From Syngnathus acus (Eukaryota > Chordata > Actinopteri > Syngnathiformes > Syngnathidae), in assembly GCF_901709675.1 (NCBI RefSeq), contig NC_051102.1:11605412-11669411 (forward strand): 64,000 bases of DNA, in the 5' to 3' direction. The translations under genes and the position numbers were made by a program. Under the pieces are notes generated by a model. It saw only the letters and a list, made by a program, of their open reading frames with translations, was not told where the DNA came from and made no database searches. This document shows, piece by piece, positions 50,122 through 63,130 of this stretch (position 1 is the stretch's first letter; each line of letters begins with the position of its first letter).

Positions 50122-50145
50122 ATTTTCCCTCTGTTCTTTCCTCAG

Positions 50146-50827
50146 TGGGAGGAGGTGAGCGGCTACGACGAGAACCTTAACACCATCAGGACATACCAGG
50201 TGTGTAACGTCTTTGAGCCCAGTCAGAACAACTGGCTCCTCACCACCTTCATCGATCGGAGGGGAGCGCAGCGCATCTACGTGGAGATCCGCTTCACGGT
50301 GCGCGACTGCAGCTCCATCCCCAACGTTCCCGGCTCCTGCAAAGAGACGTTCAACCTTTACTACTATGAATCGGACGCCGTCATTGCCACCAAAGGAACC
50401 GCTTTCTGGATGGAGGCGCCCTACCTCAAGGTAGACACCATAGCTGCCGATGAGAGCTTCTCGCAGGTGGACTTTGGAGGGCGGCTCATGAAGGTCAACA
50501 CGGAAGTCCGCAGCTTCGGGCCCCTCTCCAAGAACGGCTTCTACTTGGCCTTCCAGGATTACGGTGCCTGCATGTCTTTGCTGTCAGTCAGGGTGTTTTA
50601 TAAGAAGTGCCCGAGCGTGGTCCAGAACTTTGCCGTCTTTCCGGAGACCATGACCGGTGCCGAAAGCACCTCCTTGGTTATCGCCAGGGGGATTTGCATC
50701 TCCAACTCGGAGGAAGTGGATGTCCCCATAAAGCTGTATTGTAACGGCGACGGGGAATGGATGGTTCCGATCGGCAGCTGCACTTGCAAGGCGGGCTTTG
50801 AACCGGACAATGGCAACGTGTGCCGAG
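50146..50827 (+). CDS. ephb1: EphB1 receptor tyrosine kinase, coding exon 3 (ephrin-binding domain)
   Basis: This 682-bp exon has acceptor ctcag (ends 50145) and donor gtaaga (50828), and encodes residues 43-269 plus one base. It opens with [20 protein letters not shown]. It carries the ligand-binding-domain landmarks [22 protein letters not shown] (about 95-117), [18 protein letters not shown] (138-155), [11 protein letters not shown] (159-169) and [20 protein letters not shown] (173-192). By position Cys62/Cys184 and Cys97/Cys107 are the two conserved disulfides of the domain. From Cys197 (KKCP) the cysteine-rich sushi/EGF-like region begins, with [11 protein letters not shown] and the [13 protein letters not shown] motif. 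[20 protein letters not shown] and EAPYLKVDT point to EphB1 rather than EphB2, EphB3 or EphB4 (from memory of the human proteins). Gly/Ile/Ser differences at [11 protein letters not shown] and PIGSCTC are minor. No stop or frameshift is seen. Exon 4 (rest of the EGF-like part) was not found before 64000. Confidence 0.97.
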
Positions 50828-51362
50828 GTAAGAATCCTTTCTTGGACCAGGTTTCACGCTTATGAGTCATTTGGTTTCTTCCCTCTGATCTGCTTTCTTA
50901 ACCTAGTTCAAGCATTCGCGCGAGCCGGTTTTGCTCACTCTAGTCAGATGGCTGCGAGTCAGACGGCGGCTTGCGGGAGAACCGTATCGTCCATCTGGGC
51001 TCTTTTTCTTAAATGAAAAAGAATAATGATTGATTGTTTGCTAATTATGAGCTTGTATGACTAGGACGGGATTTGAGGCGCACATTGGGAGATGGAAGGG
51101 TCGCATTGCGGCACGGAGGATGGCTTTGTCTTCTACAATGTCACCATTTTCACTTTCGCCTTTTGAAAACACGTCACGCTGAGTTTATTTTGAAGTGAGC
51201 GCTTGAACTTTTCAGCTTTTGCAAATTTCGTCAACTATTTTACTGACTGCAATTGTTGGTCATTTAGCACCTTTGTACTTAATGACTCTTTAGTCTTTGT
51301 AAGAGAATACCTCTGAACGGCAAGCAGGTGTAACAAAGCATCAGCACGCTATCGCCGATCAT

Positions 51363-51480
51363 CAATTGATTGTTTTCACTCGTTCATCTTGGCATAATGG
51401 GCCAAGTCAAGTCAAGTCACTTGACTTGACTTGACTTGACAATTGATTGTTTTCACTCGTTCATCTTGGCATAATGGGCC
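51363..51480. repeat. 41-bp direct repeat flanking a GTCAA palindrome
   Basis: caattgattgttttcactcg... (41 bp) occurs identically at 51363-51403 and 51440-51480. The 36 bp between them are AAGTC repeats that invert: arms 51404-51417 and 51419-51432 around one base, then a further gacttga. Confidence 0.94.
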
Positions 51481-53324
51481 GCACCGCTTCCTTGATCACG
51501 TTTACCTCCTGCCTTCTCAAAACTCACATTAGCGTTGATTCTTAATCTGTTGCGAGCGCCATCCATCTGTGCACCTTGCAGATGGAAAAATGTTTTTTAT
51601 TTTTTTGTATTTCACCTCGTTCTGATTTACAGAAGATTCCGAAGGATGGGTAATCGTATGTACATACATAAGGATGAGGCTGATCTGTGTGCTGCAACAG
51701 TCTGTTTCGCTTTGTCTAGCCTTCGCTGCTCCATATTCCAGTGCCGTCCTGCTACATTGACACACTTATACGTAAACACAGAAAAATATTTGCCGAAGAC
51801 CGGCTGCGGGCGCCTCGTGGTATGATGCATTCCGAGTTGGCCTGCCTCTGGCGCTGGGCTGGAGCGGGTGTGCCGCTCTGATACCATTGATTGATGCGCA
51901 TTGGCCGTGATCAATACACAGATATGAAAGCAACGCAAATCTACAAAGCAAAGTGTTTATGGCTGCGCCCACACGAAGTTCACACTTCTGTGAAATGACT
52001 TTCAATTGAAAACGTTCTTGTCTGTATTCCATTACATGTTACTGAATTCATTTTGTTTGACTTCGTTTCAGGGAAGACATTTTTGTCAAGAGTAGGGGAT
52101 TTCATCTCTGGACGTATTCTTTGTGTGATTTCAGTGCCAAGTTAAGAATTTGCTCGATTTCCCTAACCCCAACATGATTCTTCTTCTTCATTATGATCAT
52201 GCCTCAGAAAGGCTCTATCAGTATATGTACACAGAAACCAGACGCTACGAGAGAAATTGGGGAGAAAAGAAAATCTGGCTTTTTTCAAGACTTCTTTCTA
52301 ATCATGCTTTTTTGCTGTGATCACATCAAATGAGCAGGACTCGTATTTGATCCTGTGTCTTACTTTGTACATCAAGTCTTAAATGGTAGGCCTGTTGTTC
52401 CACTTGTGAATTCCAAATGTCAATATTCTATTCTAATGGATCCCGTGAATCAAAAGCATTGGGATTGGAACCCGGGACACGTCCGCATTAAGATAGACTG
52501 TGACTCATTTTTGAGTTATACCAAAAAAAAAACCTCCCTCACGAATGTCGCTCTCTCCATTTTCATTATAGGATGGCGATGTTTCTAATTAAGATGAAAT
52601 GTTGATTTCCGTAGCATGCCAAATCCCCCCTCCCTTTTCTAGCGCCTCTGTACAACTCCCCTTTGTGCAGCACAGTAATTGGCATTTTGGTGGGAGTTTG
52701 GACTCTTAGTGTAGCTCGTGTCAGCTTGGCCACCGCTGTCAACACCGCCAGCGCAAACAAGCAAGCAAGCACTGTGTACGCTTTGCTGTGTGCAGTGTAT
52801 ACAGAGCCCCTGAAGGCCCTGCAATGAAAAGAGTTATCTTTCAGAAAGATGGATGAACTGTATGTTTTCCCACTAATCCCCTGGCCGCCCTTTGTTAAGC
52901 ACCTTCAGCAAGTCGACACCCTGCTGTGAAGTTTCACTCGCTCCTATTTCTGCTTCTCTCCCAAAGGAGAATACTATGAGGAGAAATCTTGTTTTTTGTG
53001 GAACACATTCATGCCATCAATCTTAGCTGTGGAATGAATTCAGCTCGTACGTCACGTAGGCCGTGCTAGTGCACTTTAGCTAATCTATATGTTTGAATTA
53101 GTGGCAGGTATCATGGCGTCTGCATGTTAGGTGTGTGGGTGTGGGTGTGTCATGTTGTTGCTCAGTCGCGATGATGCCAGCGTGCCATCCTCATTAGCAG
53201 CTCTCACCCAAAGCAATTTGGGCAGCCCACCCACTCCTTTTCTTTCGCGCATTGTCCCTTTTGGCTATGGAAGCAATTTGATCACTTTGCTGGTAAATTG
53301 ACTGGGGCCACATCCAAAATGTCA

Positions 53325-53378
53325 TTGTGTGTGTGTGTGCGTGTGCGTGCGTGCGCGTGCGTGCGTGCGTGTGCGTGT
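53325..53378. repeat. (TG)n/(TGCG)n compound microsatellite
   Basis: TG units followed by gcgtgcgtgcg alternation. Confidence 0.93.
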
Positions 53379-54150
53379 CAAAGGTTTGTGGGTCATTTTT
53401 CTGAATTTGTGTGAGGTCGAGTTATTTTGTCTGCATCATTTCTAGATGTGATTTCTGACTTTGACGTCCCTTCGCAATGGTGAAGATTTGACCAGAGTAT
53501 CCACATTTTTTTCCAATTTGTTTTTCTTGTTTCATGATTGTTTTGAATTAACATTTTAAAAGTGCCAAAATATTTGTTGTTCAATCTTTACTATCCATTT
53601 TCACTCTATCACTTTCCATAGACTGACATTATTTTCTTAATAATGAAGTCCATCTGACAAGCAATCCATGGAGCGTCCGATACCTTATCCCCGATACATA
53701 TTTCTTTACTTTTCATTTTTTAGTGTCACAAGCCTACAGAGCAATGGGAATACACTTACTAGGTATATAGTGCGTATTTCCTCTCCCTGTTAGGCGCCAG
53801 TGGGCTTTTGACATGCTGGCACATTAATATTACAAATATTCAAATAACTTTATTTCACATTCTGCCGGCTGACGGTGGCAGCAGGAGATTCACAGCCCAT
53901 TGAGCAAGTGTGCTTCTCTGGGCTAAGTGGCCATTTATCATGGCTACCTTACTCCTATCTAATGGCTGCCATCATCAGGCACACTTTCTCATAAACACAT
54001 GTACTTCTTCAAAAGATTAGCAGCGCCCTTGCGTTTGCGTATTGGGCGCTTTTAACCAAACCAAGTATTTGGTTAAGGTTCAACTTTGGCTGTGTCCACT
54101 CCAGCAATGCGCCGATGACTTCTTAATATGTCTTTCCTGATTGCAAGGAG

Positions 54151-54178
54151 CCTGGCTGGCTGGCTAGCTGGCTGGCTA

Positions 54179-54234
<56 letters not shown>

Positions 54235-54249
54235 GCTGGCTGGCTGGCT
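54151..54249. repeat. (CTGG)n array with CTAG variants
   Basis: 99 bp of CTGG units, with CTAG at two early positions and one CCGG. Confidence 0.95.
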
Positions 54250-55104
54250 GAGGGGGCCTGCAAAGTCCCACTGAGCTATTAGAGCCAATTCCCGCCCAAT
54301 TGGCCTTGTCAACTTCGCTGAGTTGACTTTGCACAGAAGCATCCTGTGTTGGGACGAACTAAGTCACCTTGGAGGAGGCCAATTTTGTCTTCCTGAGTTT
54401 GTTAACCACTGAATGAACTACTAGACTTGTTTTCGGTCTCTTAATAGCTCTTGATAGTGCTGCTCCTTTTTGTGGATAAAGTCTCACAAACAACGGCAAA
54501 AGCAAAACACATTCAATAAATGCTTCTATTGTTTATTTTTTGGGGGGGAATGTGGAAAGAAGCAGAAATACCCATACGACCGAGGAGAAAAATCCCCCCA
54601 TATTGGTGACCGCAAAGGCTACAGCACACGGCTGACGTTTTCATCGTCATCAAAGCCCTTGGTGTTTTCCCCCGTTAATTTGCCGCCTTTTGGTGTACAA
54701 AAGAGCAGAGAGGTGAAAACTTCTTGTTTCCTTGGCTGTCAATAGTTTGAATAGAGGGAAGGCAGAGAGCATCTCTTTGAACGGTGGGGACCGGAGCGAG
54801 CGTGCGTGCGTAATGGCCCCCAAACACAGATGCGCTGCTCCCACAGTCATGGACGCTAGCTGCTAATGATGTGAGGGGAGCTTTTTTGTCCCCATCATAA
54901 TAGAAGTAGCGGCCACATCCAGTGCTCTTTGTCACCCCCAACACACGCTCCAACTTGGATTGTCTTCATGGTACCTGTTGGTTGAACCCTTTTGCACTTG
55001 GAATACTTTAGCCTTTAAAAGCAACCGTGCTTCTCCAATCCGTCTCTGAGTTTGCCCCTCCCTGAGCCTGGCTTCTGTTTTCTACCTCGGCTGCCCTTCT
55101 TTCC

Positions 55105-55198
55105 TCTCGTCTCCTCTCCTCTCCTCTCCTCTGCTCTCCTCTGCTTTCCTCTCGTCTCCTCTCCTCTCCTCTGCTTTCCTCTCCTCCGGTCTCCTCCG
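55105..55198. repeat. (CTCCT)n polypyrimidine tract
   Basis: Imperfect ctcct units with ctgct and tcgtc variants. The tract is about 90 bp and nearly pure pyrimidine on the + strand. Confidence 0.9.
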
Positions 55199-57688
55199 GG
55201 GGACGCTGCGATGCACAAAAGAGCCCTCGCGCTGGGCAGATGGCCGCAACTCTGCTTAATTTGCCGACGCGGCCCTCATTGCCTTAACACAAAAGCCCAC
55301 CGCGCCCAGGGGCTCTGCATCACCCTCTCACTTCGTCGCTGACCTCCATCAATCAAACTGGCGCCTTTGTGCTTTCGCGATGCGACCGCATAATTAAGGA
55401 TGCAGCAAAGACGATCGAAAATGTCTGTATCCCGTCAGCAAAATAACAATGAGGAATAGTTGTGTCTTTTCCTCCTCCTTTGGCAAATGAAACCAGAACG
55501 AATGACTTTTAAGATCACTTAAGCCTTAGTTCAGCGTGATTCTGAACAATGACGTTACTGCGGAATATTTTGTATTCACAAAGACAATAAGCAAATGTCT
55601 TTTGATCTACTTTGGCCACCACAACATGGGAATTGAATCATCTCCACCAGACCCCCTCGTTAACCCTCATTTGCCTTTTCTGCTTAGCGGTCGCCGTCGA
55701 TACTTGCTGTCGTACTGGTAAAACGTCCGGACTTGTTTTGTTTGATGGGAGGGAGGTTCCATTTCAAGTTCTAGGAAAGTGTCTTCCCCCCCTCCCCTTG
55801 CTCTTCGAAGTAAGCAGCACAGAGATGAATGTGGCCACCTCAAGGTTGTGTTGTTTAACTCCTGGGTTGAGGATCTCATTCGAATTGCATTGCAATCATC
55901 GTCGGTCCGACAGCGTTTTTTGTTACATTTGCTGGGCTAAATGCAGCGAGAGCTCGTCAACAGTCAGATAACAGTCGGCTAACGGATTTAGCTTTAAATG
56001 TTCCGTCGAAGTCTCTTAAAAGAGCTTCTAAATTGAATAATTCTGCGTGCGCGCGCCAATCGTCTGCTTCCCGATGTGTTTGTTCACAAGGCGTCTTTTT
56101 CAATAACAGGAGCAGACTTCACCGCTATTATTCCCCTGAGTAGCATGCATTGCGTTTCTCTGCGAGCAGTTTAAAACAAGACCAGACGGAGAAGTGTTCC
56201 GTTTCTCGTTTTCAAACATGAGCTCTGTTTGGCAATTTGTGCCGGGGAATGCGTAAGACCAAGGGATCAACCTTAATTAAGTTTAATGTCCAAATACGAT
56301 ACTGACAGCTAATCAAAGCGTGATCTGATCCCTCCGTGTTCTGCTAACTAATTAAATACAACACCAAGGAGCCCAACTCACTTTAGAAGCTTAAATGAAG
56401 TGAGGCTCAATTTGAATTGAACATCATTTAATATAACTAACGTATCCTATCCGACTACAACTTAGCTGGAGTGTTTTCACAGGCTCAGACGTAGATCATT
56501 AAAAGGAGGAGCTGAGTGACATTTTGTCAGGCCTTTAATGAAGGTGTACAGATTCGATTTAGTGGCAATTTCCAACGGAAAATTCAATTCACTCTGTTTG
56601 CAGCATGGTGGGGATGAGCGCTTGATACTATGTTGCACGCAACGCAATTTCACAAGCACGCTCTTGCGTGCATTTTAATGTGTTGCTCATTACGGATTAG
56701 TCGTCAAAATAAATCAAAGTAAGGACACCTTGAGGCGGCGGTGTTTCGCAATCGGTTATCTAACCGCAGAAAGCTGTGACTTATTTTGATGTGTGCATGG
56801 TGACGAATGACATTTTTATTGTTTCGCATGGCTGGCATAGATAGATACATTTTTTCAAAGCAATTGAATATCATTCGAAAACTTCCAGCAGCATCCCCGC
56901 GTAGGCGTGGGAATCAACTGACTAAAATGTCTGATTCGAAAGTGAGGCGGGTAAGAAAATGTCAAAGACTGTTTTCGGACTGTTTCATACCAAACAGCTC
57001 CGCTCGGAAACGGCAAAGATGCTATCTTAATGTTACTATAGAAGCAGAGGCCCGTCTGCATGAGCACAATGGCGTGCTTTCCAAAGAGAATCATATCTGA
57101 TTATGCAGAGTGTCAATCGAGGCAAAAGCTGACAAACAAATGGATTTGCTGCGTCTCCAATGTTCTCCGGGGGAAGCTGCGTGCACGGCCATAGGGCTTT
57201 TGTGTCGGAGCCAACAGCGAGCGTAATAAGACCCTTTGGGGAATGAAGCCGAGGCTGAGCGATAGGGACACAAAAGCGCACATGCTCATACACTCAATTT
57301 CACTTTTTAACTTCTTTGGAAAATGACCTTTACATTGGCGCCTGCCTCCAGTCTCTCGATCTGGACTCGTCGCAAGCGTCTCGCAGACAATCTCAGACAT
57401 CATCCCCGCTCCTTTTGTTTTACTTCTGCTCCAACTAGGAGAGCAGCCACCGACGGAGTGGCACAATAGCCCAATGTGCGCTCGATGGAACTTTTACCCC
57501 ACTAATGCTATCTGTTTGGGCGAGGGGCCCTCTTGTGACCCTCGTTCACGTCGGCCGGCTGCTATTCCTGCCCGCCGGGTCCCTCGTCGGCACAAACTCT
57601 TAAACCGGATTGGAAGACCCCCCCATTGTGGAAATGATTTGAGAGAGGGGCCTTAGCCGGACAAAAGGGCACATCCTTAGCTGAGATC

Positions 57689-57708
57689 GGGGGGGGGGGG
57701 GGGGGGGG
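57689..57708. repeat. Poly-G run (20 bp)
   Basis: Homopolymer of 20 G; a shorter G run lies at 58560-58572. Confidence 0.95.
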
Positions 57709-58864
57709 CTCTAAGCCCCGTTCCTTCCTTCCTTCTTATTCCATAGAGAAGGACGTTGTTGTATGGCGAGGGGAAGGTGATTGGGTGGTGAAGCCATGAC
57801 ATGGTTAACATAACGCTAGCTGGTAAACATAAGAGAAGGTCCCAATTGTTTGGCACTCCCGGTTGAATGTATTTTCTCACGGTAAAAAATCCAAATGGAC
57901 TAAAGCGCATCATAACAAATTTAGGGTTTTTGTCAGGAGAAAAATAAAAAGTCTTCTAAATTTAACACACAGAATCTGCCAAATTTGAATGGAAATGAAA
58001 CAAATTGGATGTGAAATGTTTCCAAATTCTAAAATCTATCGGCTCTCTTTTGGCATGCGATAACGATGCGAACACACTCGTGCCTTGTTAACTGTCATTC
58101 TTCCTGGCTACATTTGAACACTTTGTGAGTGTGTATGAAAGGCCACATTTCTTTCAAACACTGTTTCTGTAGCTCCTTCTTCTTGTTCACTCTCCTTGCG
58201 CACTGTGGCGGAACCCCTAAATCCAGTGTGAAAGCAATTGGCTCTCCGATCTAATCAATAGCGGGCCAGGGCAGCGAGCCAGGGGGAACATCTCTTGGCC
58301 CGTGCTCAGCCACAATCAATTTCAAAGCATTGATTCAGTCATTGAAATACAAAGAGTAGACGCAGTCAACCGCACAGGTGCTTTAGTCTTTTGCTGTGCT
58401 AACCTGTTATATACGTATATATATCACCTGCGCACGTGCGTGTGGTGGAAATGTGTGTGTAGGGATGGTATGATTTATTTCCAAGCCATCTGTGCTAAAG
58501 TGGGTATGGCATTTAATCTGGGACCTCTGTGATGGTGCCAATCTGGAGGGAGGGGGCGAGGGGGGGGGGGGGTATTTGCTGCTAATCCAAAATGTCCTGC
58601 CCAGAGAGTATGTACAGTCTGCAGTACTATTTGTGGCTTGATTTCATGACTGATAACGAAAAAAAAAGATCCCTCTCTCATCCACCCAGGCGCACAAACA
58701 TGTCCTAGCTTTGTCAACCTCGTCTTTAAATGGCCGTCTGCCATTTGTCGAGCAAATCCGCGTTCCCAGTAGGTCGTATGAAGTTGTTTGCCCTAATTCT
58801 CAGATGTCTTTCAAAAAGTCCACAATGTCATGACGCTTAATGAGAAGAGCTGAAAGTGTGACGC

Positions 58865-58887
58865 CCACACACACACACACACACACC
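58865..58887. repeat. (CA)n microsatellite
   Basis: Short pure CA run. Confidence 0.93.
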
Positions 58888-59228
58888 CAAAGAGCATCCA
58901 TCATCTGCTAAATGTCATTTTGCATGGCCTTTAAAACCAGACAAACTTGGCACCACAGAACCACTAATGGAATCATCAAATGAATCCAGAGCAAATTCAC
59001 ATTCAATCTTGGAAAGATGCTGTAATTACACCAATTAAGATCTTAAAAATCACTTTGGAGCATAGAGAATGGTGTCACATTTTCCACCGTGTTACTTGTG
59101 ATTAATTAACACGTCATTACGTTACAAGTGGTGGACCGAGAGATTGCTAAGCATGGCAAAATGTATGATCATCATGATCGACTTGGTCTTTGGTTGTTTT
59201 TCTTGACCGACAGATTTGTCTGTCACGT

Positions 59229-59550
59229 GTTAAAGTTAAAAAGTTAAAGTCCCAATGATCGTCACACACACATCTGGGTGTGGTGAAATTTGTCCTCTGC
59301 ATTTAACCCATCCCCGTGTGATTTTGATCCATCCCCTGGGGGAGAGGGGAGCAGTGAGCAGCAGCGGTGCCGCGCTCGGGAATCATTTGGTGATCTAACC
59401 CCCCAATTCCAACCCTTAATGCTGAGTGCCAAGCAGGGAGGCAATGGGTCCCATTTTTATAGTCTTTGGTATGACCCGGCCGGCCGGGGTTTCAACCCAC
59501 AACCTTCCAGTCTCAGGGCGGACACTCTACCACTAGGCCACTGAGCTCTC
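59229..59550 (-). mobile_element. tRNA-derived SINE, full length
   Basis: Read on the minus strand it begins gagagctcagtggcctagtg. It has the Pol III A box TGGCCTAGTGG (59530-59540) and a B-box variant GGTTGAAACCC (59487-59497). Then comes a body with gggacccattgcctccctgc, and a 3' end with gggttaaatgcagagg, a short TG run, gatcattggg and a ctttaacttttt tail. It is 322 bp and non-coding, and would depend on LINE machinery. I recognise this as an abundant percomorph SINE type from memory. Confidence 0.88.
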
Positions 59551-59778
59551 CATCAATATTTGCAACCTGGGTGTTTCGTCAGTCCAAGCGAATATGAAGG
59601 TGTAGTCAGAAGATCTGCCAATGTTTTTTGTTGTAGTTGTTGTTTTTTTAAGACACATGCAATCACACAAAACAAATGTATCTTTGCCTGTGTCATAGCT
59701 TCAGCTTTCATATTGACTGAAACTGACAGATAAGGTCAGTGCTGGCAAGGTTTGGACAGGTAGGGTAATGGTGGAACA

Positions 59779-59780
<2 letters not shown>

Positions 59781-59822
<42 letters not shown>
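59781..59822. repeat. (CA)21 microsatellite
   Basis: Pure run of about 42 bp. Confidence 0.95.
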
Positions 59823-59823
<1 letters not shown>

Positions 59824-60970
59824 CACCACACCTCAATGTTACGGTGTGTCTGTTTTTCCAGAGGAGGCTAGCGCTTTCTGATAAGGTTATGAAGAGGTCA
59901 TCCTGATGTAAAATAGGACATGAATATAGATAGATAAGCCGCGCTTTCCGTTAACCTTTGGATGGCTTGGTCTTGCAGGTGTGTTGCGTGCCAACCGGTG
60001 GCATCAGTCTCTGCTCAGTCATGAGATGGAACAGAATTTTTCATGAACACACTCACCTGTCGTCAGTGCAATTGAAATATACTTGCAGGTACAATCCAGC
60101 TTGATTACAGTTTGAAATTGAAATGTCTGATGGGCACATATGCTCAGAAGTTGAACACCATAGCAGATCCTGAGCACATTTTTGGGGGGGCGGTGGCGGC
60201 GGCTTGTGTTTTATTGCATCACCACATGCGGCCGCTAACAAATGGATTATCGGTGGTAGACATGTTGGCTGATGAGAAAAGTCTCCCATGGTGACACTCT
60301 CTGTGATGACCGGAGGCAGGAATAAGCGGCCGGCGCTCAGCTTTGTGATCCAACCGTGGATGCCAGAATATTTTTGTGGAAACAGTGAATTACATACGCT
60401 CAATTAGGAATCAAATTACGGCTGGTAAACAGTGAAGGGACGTTGGTTTGCCACTGTGTGTCATTGTTCTCTGCTTGTTTTTAGCTGTGCTTAATTGCCC
60501 GTTCTCCTTCATTGGTCTCATTAGCAGGTGTTCAACCCAGAGCCCAGGGGCTCCGGAATTTCCGCATACATGCTTACTTTAAGCTGCTTTGAAGACAGCT
60601 ACTCTCGAAGCATTTCAATGATCAGCCGGTGGGTGGTTTGTTCATATGAGCGAAACAGAACGTGCGATACGCATGCTCCCTCCCACCCATTTTTTTGGAC
60701 AACCTAGATTCTTTTGCTATAGCCAGCAAACGTTTGCCACTGAGTTGTGTCCCTGAATACCAAAGACGCTTTCAAAATCTCTTCTCTCTGGCCGCCCTTC
60801 TATCTGCACGATATGCTCTGTGCCTTGCATTGCTGACCCCCGCAAATAAAATTGGCCTAATCCAGTGTGCCAGGGCCAGATAGTACCAACTCAACACTGG
60901 GTCGTGATGTGGCTGTGTACAGCTAAGAGATTATTTACTGCTCTTGATTGTTATCACGCTCGTGCTGCAG

Positions 60971-60994
60971 ACACACGCTCACACGCTCACACGC

Positions 60995-61065
<71 letters not shown>
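60971..61065. repeat. (CA)n microsatellite
   Basis: Starts with acacacgctc and acgcacacgc variants, then about 65 bp of pure CA. Confidence 0.95.
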
Positions 61066-61067
<2 letters not shown>

Positions 61068-61637
61068 CACAACTCCTGAATGTACTTTTAGTCTAAGTCT
61101 GCTGGTCATGTCATCGCCTCCTGCCTCTTCAAAAGAGATAGTGTGGGCCATAAAGAATACTGGCTGTGAGGTTACCATGGCAACCATCTGCCAATGGGGT
61201 TCTTGCTGTCTGCTAAATGATGGCAACATATAGAAACTCACAGTGAACAGTTGAATGTTCATTGAATTCAGTCATTTACAGTCATTTTGTTCGTGGTTGT
61301 TCCAATGGGTGAATGAACGACCGCTATGTCAACATAAGAGGAGATATGTGTACCATCAAGGCTTTCCTCTTGTCTGCCCCTTTACTCTCGTTTCCGTCTT
61401 ATGCTTCTGATGTAGTGCCTCTTTTACGATGGCAGAAAAGCCAGAAATACACTTTGGCACAGTTTGAAGCCTAATTGGATGATACCTTGACGTTCTCACG
61501 GGGTTTCTGCAGCTTTAGATACTGCCATATTACAAGTTGTAAGCTGGGAGGACCGAGTTGTGTTTGGGGAGGATTACTGACGCACAAAATGGGTTTGTTG
61601 CCGTTGCATGTTGGGGTGTGATCGAGGGGTCTGCCAG

Positions 61638-61754
61638 AATGGATGGATGGATGGATGGATGGATGGATGGATGGATGGATGGATGGATGGATGGATGGAT
61701 GGATGGATGGACGGGCGGGCGGGCGGGCGGACGGACGGACGGACGGATGGATGA
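61638..61754. repeat. (ATGG)n / (CGGG)n / (CGGA)n segmented array
   Basis: About 72 bp of ATGG, then four CGGG units, then CGGA units, then ATGG again. The segments look like point variants that spread by slippage. Confidence 0.95.
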
Positions 61755-63130
61755 TTAACGATCGGGGGAGTGGTCTGTGGGAGGAACCCCTCTGCAGAAA
61801 AGAAGAAGGACTACTTTCAATCATCCTTTTATTCCCAATCAAATCTCTCAGGCCTGCCTTCTTTCTTTTGTCAGAGATCAGGGGGTGATGAGGGAGGCTA
61901 GAAGAGATGGACGCTGACCAGATTTGCCAAATGATGTCACCACCAAACCCTCAAAGTAGTGGTGGCTTGCGTGACAAGTTGGAAGCATTCAGGCTGAAGT
62001 GTCCTTCCAGGGTCCCTGTTGACCCATGTGAGCAATTCATTGGACGCCTCACCATTAAAAGGCACTTTGTAGCCTTGCTTTAAAAAGCCTGTGGGGATTT
62101 TGCATGGTTTCTGACAAGCCTTTGTTTCAAACCTGGCTTTGACTCAAAGAAACATGGTGCCGTTGGATGACCTTGAAGAGAAAATGAACACCTGGGCTGG
62201 AGACGCATCTCATTACGTGGATGGTGGTAGGAAAATGAGCGGTGACAGATGAAGAGGAAGCCTGAATACCAATGGGCTCTACCGCCGCTTGTGCTTAGGA
62301 ATAGCTGCAGAGCACCCCCCCCCCCTCTTTGACGACCAAACTGCCAAATAATGATTCTTCGTCACATATGCACCCTCTTGTGCTTTGAGCGGTAGAGCTG
62401 TCTCGTCCGGTGACAAAGTACCAAAAAGTCAAGTAGGGGTCAACTGGGGTCTTAACCTAATCATGGGAGTGTTTGTGGGGCTCTATGCTGAGGACTATGA
62501 CCCAGCCCACATTATAAATGCACGCTGGGAGTTCCCGTATTTTAAGCGACTTTAAAGCTATGCCACGGGAACGAGTCAGACGAGGGTGAAGTCTGTGTCC
62601 TGTAACCTTGATTGGGCTGAGCAGGAAAGCCATTTCCAAAGCCATCTTGTTCATAATCCTTTTCACTGGCTGCCCCCCGACTCTCGAGTGCAATTTTTCA
62701 TTTGATCCTCCACGCGCCCGCTTATTCTTCTATGACAGCCTAATGTAATTCTTATTCTGCTCGACCTATAAATCCCACGTCTCCAATGAATTCTAATTCT
62801 TAGGACCGGCCCGTACGGCACATTGTGAAGGCGCGCGGGCAACGTGACACGGTGCCTCCATGTATGATGCATGGCCCGCATTGTGCACTTCATTATACGC
62901 TCGGCAAGAATACGGGCCAGTCCACCCTCTGAAGCCCAACACCCGGTTGGGCACAGAAGCTATTGTGGAAGCCCGCTGTCGGAAACCCCACTCTCATCGC
63001 TAATGCTGTTATGTAGAACAGGTAGCTATTGGCAAACCAATACATCATTGTCGAGTAGCAAAGGTGAAGGAACAAGCTGCCTTCTGGCATCTGGAGTCGA
63101 TGTTGTTTAGCTATCAGGGACACATCACAC

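Larger units (their letters stand above)
38769..50145 (+). other. ephb1 intron 2 (about 11.4 kb)
   Basis: Phase 0, from donor gtgagt to acceptor ctcag. Apart from the listed repeats, the CpG-rich patch and the foldback element, stretches such as 38770-41570, 42290-43940, 44060-45370 and 47530-49620 look like plain intron DNA with no exon or RNA gene that I recognise. Confidence 0.92.

Noticed and set aside
50008-50145. In-frame ATG-initiated extension upstream of exon 3
   Set aside because: The acceptor ctcag at 50145 and the family sequence starting [10 protein letters not shown] fix the exon start. The extension reads through the minisatellite and TG tract.
59487-59540. A and B boxes suggesting a tRNA gene
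   Set aside because: They are the head of the 322-bp SINE. The body and tail match the SINE, not a tRNA gene.
59940-60010. ttgcag followed by open sequence, tested as Eph exon 4
   Set aside because: The translation has no cysteine-rich CPPGTF or CTCR-GY motif in the required phase.
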